This document shows positions 29,312-38,823 of a DNA stretch of 64,000 bases, piece by piece. The position numbers were made by a program, and so were the translations under genes. The DNA is from an uncultured Candidatus Poseidoniales archaeon (lineage in GTDB: Archaea; Thermoplasmatota; Poseidoniia; Poseidoniales; Poseidoniaceae): positions 39,645 through 103,644 of the forward strand of contig CAJIZC010000003.1 in NCBI GenBank assembly GCA_905181785.1. The letters run 5' to 3'. Position 1 is the first letter of the stretch. Each line of letters begins with the position of its first letter. The notes under the pieces are model-generated. The model had not been told where the DNA came from. It was given only the letters and a program-made list of their open reading frames with translations, and ran no database searches.

Positions 29312-29640
29312 GCTTCAGGATCAATGCCAACTTTTGTTGCGGTAAGCCACGCATCATAAATTGAGTAAAGCCAAAGACCAATCCACAGAACAAGGGTAAG
29401 TGCTAGCGGTATTTGCAACAGAAACCAATCAACACCCTTTCTGTGTTGGCGGTTAAAATGTTGGCCCAGGAACAAAAACGGGATTGCAGCAAGCACAGCG
29501 GCAACAAGCGGTCGCAGTGTACCCCAAGCCCCAACTCCGAAGGTAATTTGCCGCCAAACTTCCTTCAGGAATCGAACTTCTCGGCGGTCCGTCAGTTGCT
29601 TTTTTTCATCAATAGGGAATTGAACAACCATATCTTCCAC
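29308..29640 (-). CDS. Small two-helix membrane protein
   Basis: 110 residues. A charged N-terminal 40 residues (EKKQLTDRREVRFLKEVW) is followed by two hydrophobic segments (LRPLVAAVLAAIPFLFLG and FLLQIPLALTLVLWIGLWLYSIYDAW). The final segment resembles the TM2-type YxIxDAW motif of small membrane proteins. It converges with the metalloprotease gene, overlapping by 4 bases at the stop codons, and is divergent from the pyroglutamyl-peptidase gene. Function unknown. Confidence 0.6.
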   Translation of the reverse strand: MEDMVVQFPIDEKKQLTDRREVRFLKEVWRQITFGVGAWGTLRPLVAAVLAAIPFLFLGQHFNRQHRKGVDWFLLQIPLALTLVLWIGLWLYSIYDAWLTATKVGIDPEA

Positions 29641-29745
29641 GTCTTTCCCCCCTTGGCTGTGGTTTGCGCTGCACTCTCATGTTTGTCAAGATGACGCTTG
29701 AACAACAGGCATGGAGATGAAAAACCTCCACCTTTAGGCCGAACC

Positions 29746-30762
29746 GTGAAGCGTATCTTGTTGACCGGGTTTGAGCCATTTGGGGGGGCTTCTGTCAATG
29801 TGTCACAGGATGTTGTAAACCTCATACCATCTGAATTGGTGTTGGACGATCCTTGGAAGGACTTCCGTCAAACGCCCTCAAACAAAGTTCATGTGGAATT
29901 GGAACGAACAGTGCTCACCGTGGACGAACAAGGAAGCATGGCCATCGCTGAACGCATTCAATCTGGAAATGTATGGGACGCAATTGTCCACCTCGGTGTC
30001 TGTGGTGCATGCACCATCCCACGTCTTGAAACGAGAGCCCAGGACCGGTTGGAAATGCGTATTGCCGATAACAAGGGACGTCAAGTGCCTTCTTCGCTTC
30101 TTTCAGGTGCTGGCGATTTATTCAGCACTGCGCCAATTAAAACATGGTTGCAGGCTTGGGATGTGGAGGCAGAACTTTCCAACGATGCGGGGTTATTTTT
30201 GTGCAATGAAACCTTGTACAGGACGCTTGAGTCGATGGGCTCCGCAGCAATCCCAACTTTATTTGTCCACTTGCCAAAGCATGAAATACACGCAACAGAG
30301 CAAAGCGTGGCCCTTGTCAAAGGGGTGATCGCTCGACTTGTGCATAAGCCGGTGTTGCGTGTTGCTGGTGCGCTCTTTGTTCGGAATCATAAGTTTCTGT
30401 TGGCTCGCAGAGCCTCGCATGAAGATCACCCAGGCACATGGGAATTCCCCGGTGGCAAACTGGAATCACAAGAAACTAAGGTTGCGGCTGTCATTCGAGA
30501 AATCAGAGAAGAATTGGGGTGGGAAATCGACGCAAGTCGATCGATTGGCACTTGGTTCCACGAACTTGAAACAGCTCTCATAGCCCTTGATGTTCTGGAG
30601 TGTAATTTCATCAACGAACTACCTTCGTTTGAGCCGCAGGAATCTTGGACTTCTCACGATCGTGTCGAATGGCACACGTCGGAGAGTTGTCAATCGCTCG
30701 TATTCACCGGTTCTGACCACGAGGTGGTTGAGCACTTGGTTGCCAATGGTTTAATCGATTAG
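29746..30762 (+). CDS. Pyroglutamyl-peptidase I fused to a Nudix hydrolase
   Basis: 338 residues from GTG 29746 (MKRILLTGFEPFGG, the usual Pcp start); the frame is open to a TTG at 29698 but the added residues are not family-like. Residues 1-200 are a pyrrolidone-carboxyl peptidase (C15) with the Glu/Cys/His set: Glu95 in RLETRA, Cys153 in FLCNETLY, His175 in FVHLP. It removes N-terminal pyroglutamate from peptides. Residues about 205-338 are a Nudix domain with an intact Nudix box (G-x5-E-x7-REIREELGW, about 236-258), in the MutT/CTP-pyrophosphohydrolase style (FPGGKLE). Each domain looks complete. The pairing is unusual; a single stop-free frame of native codon use argues against an assembly error. 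It ends in a convergent overlap with the UPF0201 gene. Confidence 0.85.
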   Translation: MKRILLTGFEPFGGASVNVSQDVVNLIPSELVLDDPWKDFRQTPSNKVHVELERTVLTVDEQGSMAIAERIQSGNVWDAIVHLGVCGACTIPRLETRAQDRLEMRIADNKGRQVPSSLLSGAGDLFSTAPIKTWLQAWDVEAELSNDAGLFLCNETLYRTLESMGSAAIPTLFVHLPKHEIHATEQSVALVKGVIARLVHKPVLRVAGALFVRNHKFLLARRASHEDHPGTWEFPGGKLESQETKVAAVIREIREELGWEIDASRSIGTWFHELETALIALDVLECNFINELPSFEPQESWTSHDRVEWHTSESCQSLVFTGSDHEVVEHLVANGLID

Positions 30763-31316
30763 ACCCAAGTGTTTGCTTCTCCGTCCTTTGCCATCGCTCG
30801 CTCGTCGTTGATGGTTCTAGGAACGTGGTCCCTCCCTTTGTGCCAAGTTGCAGCGTGAAGCCAATCCAACAAGTTTGGTGAACTAAGTTTGACAGTGATC
30901 ACGCCACCTAAGGGCACCTCACCAGGAAGTGGAAACGCTACTTTAGCAGCAAGAGCCGCTTGCCTTGACAGCGAGAATTGAGTTGATTTTCCCTCATGGT
31001 TTCGTCCCATAGCGTCAAGCGCCGTGTCGAGGATGCGCTGTGTGTGGAGCATGGCTAGAAAATGATCTATGGGCAGGTCTTGTGCAGTCCACACAGCATT
31101 GCTTGCTCGTTGAAACGAGGGGTGATTGGCATCTTTGGGGAGGGGGAAGGCGGGAAACAGAGCATGAACCGCATCAGCGACTTTATTTGGATCATCAGCC
31201 CCTTCGAGGTGCGTTTCGATGAGGATGGAAACTCCTTCATTGATCCCGTTCAATTTGATCATGGGGTTGTCCATGGTTGTGGCTGAGTGAAGGTTGCACA
31301 TGAACATGCCTTTCAT
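30759..31316 (-). CDS. UPF0201 family RNA-binding-like protein
   Basis: Up to 185 residues; Met19 (31262) is an equally good or better start because family similarity begins at about VSILIETHLEGADDPNKVAD. The pattern of V-x-I-x-I-E, then a D-P-x-K-V helix ending in LFP, and later HTQRILDTALDAM and a beta hairpin, matches the archaeal UPF0201 family, whose fold resembles ribosomal protein L5/RNA-binding modules. Precise role unknown. It is divergent from the glycosyltransferase gene and convergent with the Pcp-Nudix gene, sharing stop-codon bases. Confidence 0.7.
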   Translation of the reverse strand: MKGMFMCNLHSATTMDNPMIKLNGINEGVSILIETHLEGADDPNKVADAVHALFPAFPLPKDANHPSFQRASNAVWTAQDLPIDHFLAMLHTQRILDTALDAMGRNHEGKSTQFSLSRQAALAAKVAFPLPGEVPLGGVITVKLSSPNLLDWLHAATWHKGRDHVPRTINDERAMAKDGEANTWV

Positions 31317-31382
31317 CGCAAACCGAAGCGAAGAGGTGAATATCTTTGATGGCGAGGCAAGGCCATGGGGGCGGTAGAATCA

Positions 31383-32399
31383 ATGCACATCTCGACTGTT
31401 CTTCCTGTGTTGAATGAAGTCAAGTACATTGACGACTGCCTCAACTCGCTCATCGAACAATCTTACCCAGCCCACCTTCATACGGTGTTGGTGATGGATG
31501 GTGGTTCCACAGACGGGACCGTTGATCTCATCAAGCAAGCCATTGAACGGTCAAAGAAGATCGGTGGTCCGACCATCGAATTGCATCATAATCATGGCAA
31601 GTTTGTAGCCCAAGGACGTAACTTAGCCCTGACCTTGCTTGGTGCCGAAACAACACACGTCCTCGAACTGATTGGTCACAGCACGGTTGAACCGCATCAT
31701 CTGCAACGCCTTTCCGAAGAATGGCTCTCAATTACTCAAACTGAACCACGGGAACTTGCAGCATTAGGAAGCCGAGTGTTGCCAAGAAAAGGACAATTGG
31801 AAACAATTGAATCATGGGTCGAGGCAACGCTTGCTTCACCTTTAGGCAGCGGCGGCGGTCAATTCGATGGCTTCAGCAAAGCCGGGCCTTGCCGAATTCC
31901 CGCCTTTGTCCTTCACTCACGACAAGCACTGATGCGGGTCGATGGATGGGATGAGTCGTTTATTTCCAGCCAAGACAGCGACCTTTCGATGCGGCTTTCT
32001 GCTGCTGGTTTTGCGTTGTGGCGAACGCCGGAAGCCACAGTCCATATGACCAAAAGAACGGGGCTGACACGATGGTGGCGAATGGGTCACAGGTATGGTT
32101 TTTGGCGAACTAAAACCGTTCTCAAGCACCCACGCAGAATCAGCATTCGTGAATACTTGCCATGGTTTGGATTCTTGCTCACGCTGGGGTTGATTTTCTT
32201 CGGCCACCCGTTGGCAACGGTTCCTTTGGCAGCCTACGGGGTCGTTCTTGGTTTCGAGGCCATCCGTATGACCCTTCGATTCAAGCGTCTATCGCTCCTG
32301 ATTGGCGTTCCGCTGTGCATGTTCATGTTGCATTCTAGTTTTTCAATTGGTCTGGTTGACGGTTTTTTGCGCAAAGGCAGAGCTGCCTCGGACCGGTGA
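31383..32399 (+). CDS. Family 2 glycosyltransferase, membrane-associated
   Basis: 338 residues from the ATG at 31383 (MHISTVLPVLNE, standard GT2 start); an in-frame ATG at 31365 adds six residues. GT-A fold signatures: PVLNEVKYI at the N-terminus, the DGGSTDGT nucleotide-binding loop near residue 45, and SQDSDLSMRL in the acceptor region. The C-terminus has two or three hydrophobic helices (IREYLPWFGFLLTLGLIFF, LATVPLAAYGVVLG, LIGVPLCMFML). Such enzymes transfer sugars from nucleotide- or lipid-linked donors, for example in building surface glycans or N-glycans. The many sequons in the neighbouring surface proteins make N-glycan assembly a reasonable but unproven role. Confidence 0.85.
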   Translation: MHISTVLPVLNEVKYIDDCLNSLIEQSYPAHLHTVLVMDGGSTDGTVDLIKQAIERSKKIGGPTIELHHNHGKFVAQGRNLALTLLGAETTHVLELIGHSTVEPHHLQRLSEEWLSITQTEPRELAALGSRVLPRKGQLETIESWVEATLASPLGSGGGQFDGFSKAGPCRIPAFVLHSRQALMRVDGWDESFISSQDSDLSMRLSAAGFALWRTPEATVHMTKRTGLTRWWRMGHRYGFWRTKTVLKHPRRISIREYLPWFGFLLTLGLIFFGHPLATVPLAAYGVVLGFEAIRMTLRFKRLSLLIGVPLCMFMLHSSFSIGLVDGFLRKGRAASDR

Positions 32400-32462
32400 G
32401 TCGGCGAAGCAAGCAACGGCAACATACATGAGTCGAAGAGAGAAGCAGGGAAAGGGAACACG

Positions 32463-33437
32463 ATGGCCAATCAGCGAAGTGCAACCTCGAAGGGCATCGC
32501 CGCCCTTCCTGTTTTACTCATGGCGCTGATTCACATGACGGTGACTCCATTGCGCCAAATATTCCAAGTCGAATCAATGCTGATGTACCTGTGGTACGCC
32601 GTTGCTATCGTCATTGGCGTCGTTCTGTGGAGAAAAACCTCCGAAGTGAAAGATCACGAGTTTCATCGTTCTCAAGTGATGAAGAAAATGAAAAAGGTCT
32701 ACGAAGCAGAGGAAGCAGGTGTCTGGCAAAGCAACGCAGCGTTGAGTTCCGAACTCTCCGCAGAAGCACAACTTCGCCTCAGCGGGCAGGTCTCAAGCAT
32801 CGATGGCGAAGCGCCTGAAATGACCCTCGATGAAGACGATCGGGTCGACGTCACCATGTTGATGGATGCAGCGCACATTCAGAAAGCAAACCGGCGAGTA
32901 AGCGGTACCGAAACGTTCGGTGAGCAAGGCGTCAACTCAACCATAGGGGCGGTTCGCAAAAAATCACCCATGGATTCACTTTTGGACCTTATTGGTGGAC
33001 TCTTTGGGCAAGGTGACGCTGCTGAACGACGGTCAATGCGGAAGCAAGCTAGGCTTCATGCGGCTGCACAAGCCGACCCAGTCACCGCCCAACGCCCAGT
33101 CGCCCCGATTCGTGCTGCAGGCGCAAGCAACGATGACTCCACCCTCCAAATGACGTCGATGAGCGATGAGGGTGGTATCGATTCTACCGTTAATGCAACA
33201 GGTGTTTCGCTTGAAGGTTCCATTCAGTCTGAAACTGAGAAGGTATACGCTTGGGATCAACCAGAACCCTCCAACCCATCTGACAGCATCGAAGCGATGG
33301 CAATGCTATCCGTGCCCGTGACAACAACGACCCCCATTGTTCAGCAGCCAGTTGTCCAAGGCTTGCGTTGCAAAGGCTGCCAGAGTTCTGTGTCAGCGGG
33401 TGAGCGATTTTGCCCTAACTGCGGCCTTGATGTTTGA
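32463..33437 (+). CDS. Two-helix membrane protein with C-terminal zinc ribbon
   Basis: 324 residues. Two N-terminal hydrophobic helices (about residues 12-28 and 38-56) precede a long charged, low-complexity cytoplasmic region containing a short helical part (RSQVMKKMKKVYEAEEAG). The protein ends in a C2C2 zinc ribbon (LRCKGCQSSVSAGERFCPNCGLD). Zinc ribbons of this kind are common in archaeal membrane proteins and usually mediate protein contacts. Lies 63 bases downstream of the glycosyltransferase gene and upstream of dnaJ on the same strand. Function unknown. Confidence 0.7.
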   Translation: MANQRSATSKGIAALPVLLMALIHMTVTPLRQIFQVESMLMYLWYAVAIVIGVVLWRKTSEVKDHEFHRSQVMKKMKKVYEAEEAGVWQSNAALSSELSAEAQLRLSGQVSSIDGEAPEMTLDEDDRVDVTMLMDAAHIQKANRRVSGTETFGEQGVNSTIGAVRKKSPMDSLLDLIGGLFGQGDAAERRSMRKQARLHAAAQADPVTAQRPVAPIRAAGASNDDSTLQMTSMSDEGGIDSTVNATGVSLEGSIQSETEKVYAWDQPEPSNPSDSIEAMAMLSVPVTTTTPIVQQPVVQGLRCKGCQSSVSAGERFCPNCGLDV

Positions 33438-33499
33438 CCTTCCCTTAGAGGTGAAGTTGAAAGAGGTCCTCCGACAGGGCTTGGTATTGGGTGATGGTG

Positions 33500-34621
33500 A
33501 TGTCTGACAAACGTGACTATTACGAGGTGCTTGGTGTCGAGAAATCCGCCAGTGACGGGGACTTAAAAAACGCCTTCCGAAGCCTTGCTCGAAAGTACCA
33601 CCCCGACCGAAGCACTGAAGAGAATGCTGAGGACAAATTCAAAGAAATTCAAGAAGCCTATGCCGTTCTTTCTGACGGCGAAAAGCGAGCACAATACGAT
33701 CGGTTCGGCCACAATGGTCCCTCTGGCTCTCCATTCGGTGGCTTTGGCGGTGGATTCAACGTCAACTTTGAAGACATTCTTGGTGGCGATTTCTTTTCCA
33801 ATATTTTCGGTGGCGGTGGAGGTGGACGTTCAGGTCGGCGCCGGGGCAGTGACATCCGTATCCTCCACACGGTTTCGCTCAAAGACATCTATTCTGGAAG
33901 TTCTGAGGAAATCGAATTGGACCTCCCTGCCACATGCGAAGAATGCGACGGCTCAGGTGCAGAGGGTGGGCGCACTGAATCATGTTCCGATTGCAACGGG
34001 CAAGGACGGGTGCGAATGCGTCAACAAGTTGGCCCCTTCGTCCAAGATGTGGTGCGAGAATGCCCAACCTGCCAAGGTGCTGGTCAAACATCTGCCGTTT
34101 CTTGCTCGCCTTGCGATGGTACGGGCCAATCCATGAAGTCCTCAACCCTTCGATTCTCCATTCCCGCTGGCGCTGAAGAAGGCACTCGCCTTCGAATGCG
34201 GGGGCGAGGGCAGCCTGCACCTCAAGGAAAAGGACAACAAGGGGACCTTTTCATTGAGATTGAAGTTGAAACTCATCCTTGGTTTGAGCGCTCAGGTCCG
34301 GATTTGATCATGTCCCTGCCGCTTGGCTATTCGGATTTAGTGCTCGGAACCTCAGTGACGCTTGAGCACCTTGATGGAAAAAACCTCACAATCAAAATAC
34401 CGGCAGGAACCAACTCAGGTGAAACGCTCGAAATAAGGAAACGAGGTTTACCTGGGCGCCGCTCGGGCGGCCGAGGCGATGTGATTGTTCTTGTGAAACT
34501 TCACATGCCAAAGAAAGTTGACAAGAAATCCAAAAAGGCGTTGCAAGAACTTCAAGCGGTTCTCGCCCCCAAAGACGTCATTGAGCGCATTAAGCAGGAC
34601 GCTCATGAACGAAGGGCTTGA
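33500..34621 (+). CDS. dnaJ: Chaperone protein DnaJ (Hsp40)
   Basis: 373 residues, type I DnaJ. J domain with HPD at residues 34-36 stimulates DnaK ATPase activity. A Gly/Phe-rich linker with a polyglycine run follows, then four CxxCxGxG zinc-finger repeats (CEECDGSG, CSDCNGQG, CPTCQGAG, CSPCDGTG) and two C-terminal substrate-binding domains (LRMRGRGQPAP..., LEIRKRGLPGRR). ATG 33500 is preferred over GTG 33491 because GGGTGATGGTG just upstream can serve as a ribosome site and MSDKRDYYEVLG is the family start. dnaK and grpE are not in the window. It converges with the next gene with no gap. Confidence 0.95.
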   Translation: MSDKRDYYEVLGVEKSASDGDLKNAFRSLARKYHPDRSTEENAEDKFKEIQEAYAVLSDGEKRAQYDRFGHNGPSGSPFGGFGGGFNVNFEDILGGDFFSNIFGGGGGGRSGRRRGSDIRILHTVSLKDIYSGSSEEIELDLPATCEECDGSGAEGGRTESCSDCNGQGRVRMRQQVGPFVQDVVRECPTCQGAGQTSAVSCSPCDGTGQSMKSSTLRFSIPAGAEEGTRLRMRGRGQPAPQGKGQQGDLFIEIEVETHPWFERSGPDLIMSLPLGYSDLVLGTSVTLEHLDGKNLTIKIPAGTNSGETLEIRKRGLPGRRSGGRGDVIVLVKLHMPKKVDKKSKKALQELQAVLAPKDVIERIKQDAHERRA

Positions 34622-36850
34622 TCACTCTTCTTCTTTGTTCGTCATTGAAATGGTTTGAGGCATTCGGGCCGCAGAAGGCTCTCCATTGCATCGTCCGTTG
34701 AGTTCCACATCCACGTGGTCTGCAGAGCCCTTCAGTTCCAGCGTCAAGAAAGTAAGGTTTCCACCCCTCATTGTATCGACAAAGATTTCTTCACCCCGGA
34801 AGAGGAATTTTGGTTCCACATTGACGACTTCCCAAGCCTCACCCTCGGGTGCATCAAATCGCAACGCCGCTAATTCCCAATGCCCCTCAATCACATGAAT
34901 TGCAACCATCAAGGGGAGCGCTCCTTCCGACTTAGCAAGCCTTTGGTCTAATTTCCAAACCGCCATGCTGATGCCTTCGGTACGATGTTCTGCATCGGTG
35001 GCGCCCCAAGTGGCGCATGCTGTTGCCCAATCGAGTTGAGCGATGGCTTGCAATGATTTATCTAAGGATTTTCGGAGCACGAACGGGGATTTTTCCCCGC
35101 TGTCCATTTGCGATTGGAACCATTTCAGTTGCTCTGTTTTTTCCGACATCTCACGAGCCAACTTTCGATTTGAAGCAAAGGTGACGGCAACATAGGCGCA
35201 TGGTGCCAAAAACAACAATCCCATGACCCAACGGGCCACTTCACCCCACATCACTGTGGTTTCGTCGGGTGGGAAATAGGGTTCATTCCCTTCCTTGATC
35301 ATGGTGTAAACCGCTGTAATTACATACTTGATTGGAGCGATATGATCGCCCCTCGTATGGTTGGTTGCGTTCTCCACATCCACATGTGAAACCCTCACGA
35401 AATGCGTACCTCTTGACAGTTCAAGGGCAGATTGTACTTTCCCATTCACCTGTCCGACAAGCCTGAAATCAATCGACTCCCATGTGTCTTGGTCGAGGTC
35501 CCACATCTCCAACTGGATCATGTCCAAATCCTCACTCACAATTTTTATTTGAAGCAAGTGAACAGATTCTTCGAATCCGTTAATTTCTATTTTGTAAACA
35601 TCTGCGGTGTCATGGATGGCAAGGGTAAGTTCACCTTCAAGCGGTTCAGATGGTGCCGGCAGCAGGGGCCAAGATGTGTTGTCAAGCGTCTTTCCAGAGG
35701 GGCGCACTGAAGGGGCTTCAAGGTTGGAATTGATGTCGTCAAACGGCATTTTACCCAATTCTAGAGCGAATCGTTCACCTTCCACTTGAAGCCGGAAAGC
35801 TGAGGCATTTGGATAGGGATAGATGTGGGTTGGTTCGTCGACGGTGAGTTCGAGGCTAACGGCTGAAAGCCACTGCCCTGCGACCAACTGCTCAACCTGT
35901 CCGGTTGCGTTTCTGTGCAAGGCATCGATGATTAAGGCCTCAGTTTCTGTGGTTTCAATCACCATTGATTTTTGGTGATGACCGTCGACGACTGGTGTGG
36001 AATTGAGGTCGATCATTTGCGCCTCTTGACTGAATGTGTGAAGCGTTCTTTTGAGGCTGTAAGCGGTGTTGGGCGCATCCGAGGAGATTTTCAAAATCAT
36101 CCTCCCTTCCTCCTCGGCGTGCCAGTACGTGGACTCCGAGTGTTGGTTCACTTGCAGGGGCCCGCTTTGGACGAGGCTTTGTGTCAGCAAGGTTTCGATG
36201 CTTGTCTGCATGTACACTTCCACAAGAAGGTCTGAGGTTGCATGAAGCAGTTGCAATTCCATTGTGGTACCAGCATCCACTGCTATGGCGAGGTATTCTG
36301 CTTGCTCTTGGTCGAGCACGCCGAGTATGAATTCTCCAGGACTAAATTCGGTCGAAGGAATTGAATCGAGGCCCTTGGACAAGTCGGTGCATGAATTGTT
36401 TTGATCGCACATCCAAGAGGGGGCTGCTTCCATTGACTCGCCGGGGCTTGGGCGAACCGTAGGGTGCTGTTCATCGACGGTTTGAATCAATGAATAAGAG
36501 ACAAATTCTTGAACTGGAGAAACGATGCTGAGTCTTGCCGTTCCATCCGTCGTTGCTTGGAGGTTCAAAAATGAGGTCACATCGTTTTCCACATCATCCA
36601 ATTCGAGAGAAACAGTGCACTGGCCGCAATCGACTGCCAGGCTTGACCATTCTCCTTGACGGTGCGTCCAGGTCCGTTCGTAGGTTTGATCAGGGACGGT
36701 TAAGACACCAATCACTCGTCCGTCGCGAACGGTTTCATCCGATGCTCGACCTGCTAAATCCTCTGCCGCCCCAGCGGGGGCAATGAAGAACATTCCTGCC
36801 AACATGGCCACCATGAAAACAGCCGTAAACCTTAGTTTTGGGCCGTCCAT
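34622..36850 (-). CDS. Large membrane protein with exported N-terminal region and cytoplasmic domain
   Basis: 742 residues from the Met at 36850, giving a signal peptide (MDGPKLRFTAVFMVAMLAGMFFIAPAGA); the ATG at 36934 would prepend 28 residues ahead of it. About 550 extracytoplasmic residues contain beta-rich PPC-like segments. Then comes one membrane helix (WVMGLLFLAPCAYVAVTF, about 35145-35240) and a cytoplasmic part of about 190 residues that begins with a short coiled coil (REMSEKTEQLKWFQSQM) and ends in a beta-rich fold and an acidic tail (TNKEEE). No catalytic motif recognised. The gene is divergent from arcS, leaving 84 bases for both promoters. Possibly a signal-sensing or scaffold protein. 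Confidence 0.75.
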   Translation of the reverse strand: MDGPKLRFTAVFMVAMLAGMFFIAPAGAAEDLAGRASDETVRDGRVIGVLTVPDQTYERTWTHRQGEWSSLAVDCGQCTVSLELDDVENDVTSFLNLQATTDGTARLSIVSPVQEFVSYSLIQTVDEQHPTVRPSPGESMEAAPSWMCDQNNSCTDLSKGLDSIPSTEFSPGEFILGVLDQEQAEYLAIAVDAGTTMELQLLHATSDLLVEVYMQTSIETLLTQSLVQSGPLQVNQHSESTYWHAEEEGRMILKISSDAPNTAYSLKRTLHTFSQEAQMIDLNSTPVVDGHHQKSMVIETTETEALIIDALHRNATGQVEQLVAGQWLSAVSLELTVDEPTHIYPYPNASAFRLQVEGERFALELGKMPFDDINSNLEAPSVRPSGKTLDNTSWPLLPAPSEPLEGELTLAIHDTADVYKIEINGFEESVHLLQIKIVSEDLDMIQLEMWDLDQDTWESIDFRLVGQVNGKVQSALELSRGTHFVRVSHVDVENATNHTRGDHIAPIKYVITAVYTMIKEGNEPYFPPDETTVMWGEVARWVMGLLFLAPCAYVAVTFASNRKLAREMSEKTEQLKWFQSQMDSGEKSPFVLRKSLDKSLQAIAQLDWATACATWGATDAEHRTEGISMAVWKLDQRLAKSEGALPLMVAIHVIEGHWELAALRFDAPEGEAWEVVNVEPKFLFRGEEIFVDTMRGGNLTFLTLELKGSADHVDVELNGRCNGEPSAARMPQTISMTNKEEE

Positions 36851-36934
36851 GAAGCCTGCTGTTGGACACTCGCTTTCAAGGTAGGCCACGAATTGTTTCC
36901 AATCTTTCAAGAAGCATAGGCCGCAGGCCAGCAC

Positions 36935-38710
36935 ATGGAGGAGGGTTTAGGCCGGAGCGTTGTTGCTCGCCATCGCTTCGCACGCATGTGGGCTTTGGGC
37001 GATCGCAAGAGCCCCGTTGCCCATACCCCTGCGCTTGTGCTCCTCGACGGTGACATCGATGTGGATGCTGTTCTCGCCCCCTTCCGCTCCACCAGCACAA
37101 CAGACATACCCTCGAAGTTGACCCTGACGAGCCGCTTGGCGCTTTCACCCCCTCACTTCGACTCACCTTCTCCCTCATGGCAGGTTTCAGTCGGTCATGT
37201 CTTGCCACCTTCACTCGATGAGGCGGATGCTGGCGAAGCGGCTGAAACGGCCCAACTTCTCCCCGTTTCTTGGCAACGTCTGAACCATGATGAAGCCTTG
37301 ATGGATCCTTCCCTTCTTCCCGATGTGGTCGTTTTGGTCGATGCCCTCCAATTGGCAGCGCAGCCAGGGAAACTGGTCGAAGCCATCACTGTCCTCAAGC
37401 GACGGTTTCCAGGTGCTCTTCTTTGGACGCCTGGGCTTGGTGGACCCGATAACGTCGCTCTTCTCACATGGTTTGGCGTGGACCTTTTCGATCTGTCCAG
37501 AAGCCGCCAAGCCAACGCCGCAGGTGTGGTGTTGACAGGGCAAGGTCCGCGGTATTGCGTACCTTCAATGGGTGAAACTCCATCCATGGCGCAACAGGTC
37601 GAACATTGGACCACAGCCATAGCCGAGGTCCGCGCCGCCCTGGCGACGGATCAGATGCGGGCTCTCGTTGACCGTCAATCCCTCAACAGCGCTCGTTCAG
37701 TGGAACACCTTCGACGCCACGATGCATTGTGTGCAACCGTACCTGGTTTGTTGACCTCCCATGTGGCCCGAACGCACGGTTTCCCATGCCACAGCGCTTC
37801 CATACAGAGCGATCCACTCATCGCAGACTGGGAGTCATTCATCAGCACCGAATACCTCGCTCCCCACGGATTGGATACAATCCTCATCCTTCTGCCGTGT
37901 TCAGCAAGAAAACCCTACCGCTTATCAAAATCCCATGGCCGATTTATTCGAGCCATCGGAACGAGTGCTTGCCACGAGGTGATGGTGACGTCCCCGCTTG
38001 GCTTGGTGCCAAGGGACCTTGAAGAGGTCTGGCCAGCGGCCCATTACGACCTTCCTGTGACAGGGGAATGGACAGGTGATGAAGAAGCTCGTATCAAGCG
38101 TATGTTTGAGCGTTTTGTCAATCGACACGCCTACAAACGCATCATCAACCACTCGGGCATGGAACTCACTCACGACTCGATTCCGATTGTGGACACGCGT
38201 CAGGGTGCCAGCGCTGGTAATCATGACGCTCTTGAACGGCTCGGTGAAGCTGTTCGAGGGGCTGTTGATGAGTTCAGCGCTCGTGGCCGGAAAAACGAAC
38301 GGATGCTCCTTGACACTTACTCGAGCGTTGCTCGAAAGAACATGAGCAACGACGCTTGGGTCCAACCGCTCAAAGTAAGGGGGAAACCACCGCGCTATCG
38401 CTTAGAAAAAGAGGGGAAGCAAGTCGCCCTCTGGTCGATTGACCGTGGCGGCTTTTCACTTTCTAAATCGGTTGTAAGAGATTTGGCTGCTACCAATGCA
38501 CTGCCGATTGTTCATTTGCGATCTGATGTGGTTTGGAAAGGCGACATTTTTGGATCGATTGTGGAAAAGTTCGATGAAAGCATCCGTTGCGGTGCAGACC
38601 TCCTCGTGTATCAGAACGGAGAAGTCGTTGGTCTGGCCCGTGCTCACGCTCCCGGCTGGGAGTGGCCGGCAACGCCGGGGCGCTTGGCAAAGTCACATCA
38701 ACGCCTCTGA
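36935..38710 (+). CDS. arcS: Archaeosine synthase ArcS
   Basis: 591 residues. Converts preQ0 at position 15 of archaeal tRNA into the precursor of archaeosine (G+). The N-terminus resembles a TGT-derived fold (VARHRFARMWALGDRKSPVAHTPALVL). The middle carries the ArcS-specific LLPCSARKPYRLSKSH signature (about residue 320), and the C-terminus is a PUA domain for RNA binding (KGDIFGSIVEKFDESIRCGADLLVY, about 525-570). Length is normal for the euryarchaeal form. The start at 36935 is supported by the family N-terminus. No tgtA gene is present in the window. Its presence implies archaeosine-modified tRNA. Confidence 0.9.
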   Translation: MEEGLGRSVVARHRFARMWALGDRKSPVAHTPALVLLDGDIDVDAVLAPFRSTSTTDIPSKLTLTSRLALSPPHFDSPSPSWQVSVGHVLPPSLDEADAGEAAETAQLLPVSWQRLNHDEALMDPSLLPDVVVLVDALQLAAQPGKLVEAITVLKRRFPGALLWTPGLGGPDNVALLTWFGVDLFDLSRSRQANAAGVVLTGQGPRYCVPSMGETPSMAQQVEHWTTAIAEVRAALATDQMRALVDRQSLNSARSVEHLRRHDALCATVPGLLTSHVARTHGFPCHSASIQSDPLIADWESFISTEYLAPHGLDTILILLPCSARKPYRLSKSHGRFIRAIGTSACHEVMVTSPLGLVPRDLEEVWPAAHYDLPVTGEWTGDEEARIKRMFERFVNRHAYKRIINHSGMELTHDSIPIVDTRQGASAGNHDALERLGEAVRGAVDEFSARGRKNERMLLDTYSSVARKNMSNDAWVQPLKVRGKPPRYRLEKEGKQVALWSIDRGGFSLSKSVVRDLAATNALPIVHLRSDVVWKGDIFGSIVEKFDESIRCGADLLVYQNGEVVGLARAHAPGWEWPATPGRLAKSHQRL

Positions 38711-38823
38711 ATTTTGTTGCTTCGGCGACTCAGTCTGCCGTTTGACCGCCACTCCCTGCGAGGATATCATGCGGAGCGATTAAGAAGGGGTGACAAGTCG
38801 CCGTTTTCCTTGGAGATGTCCTT

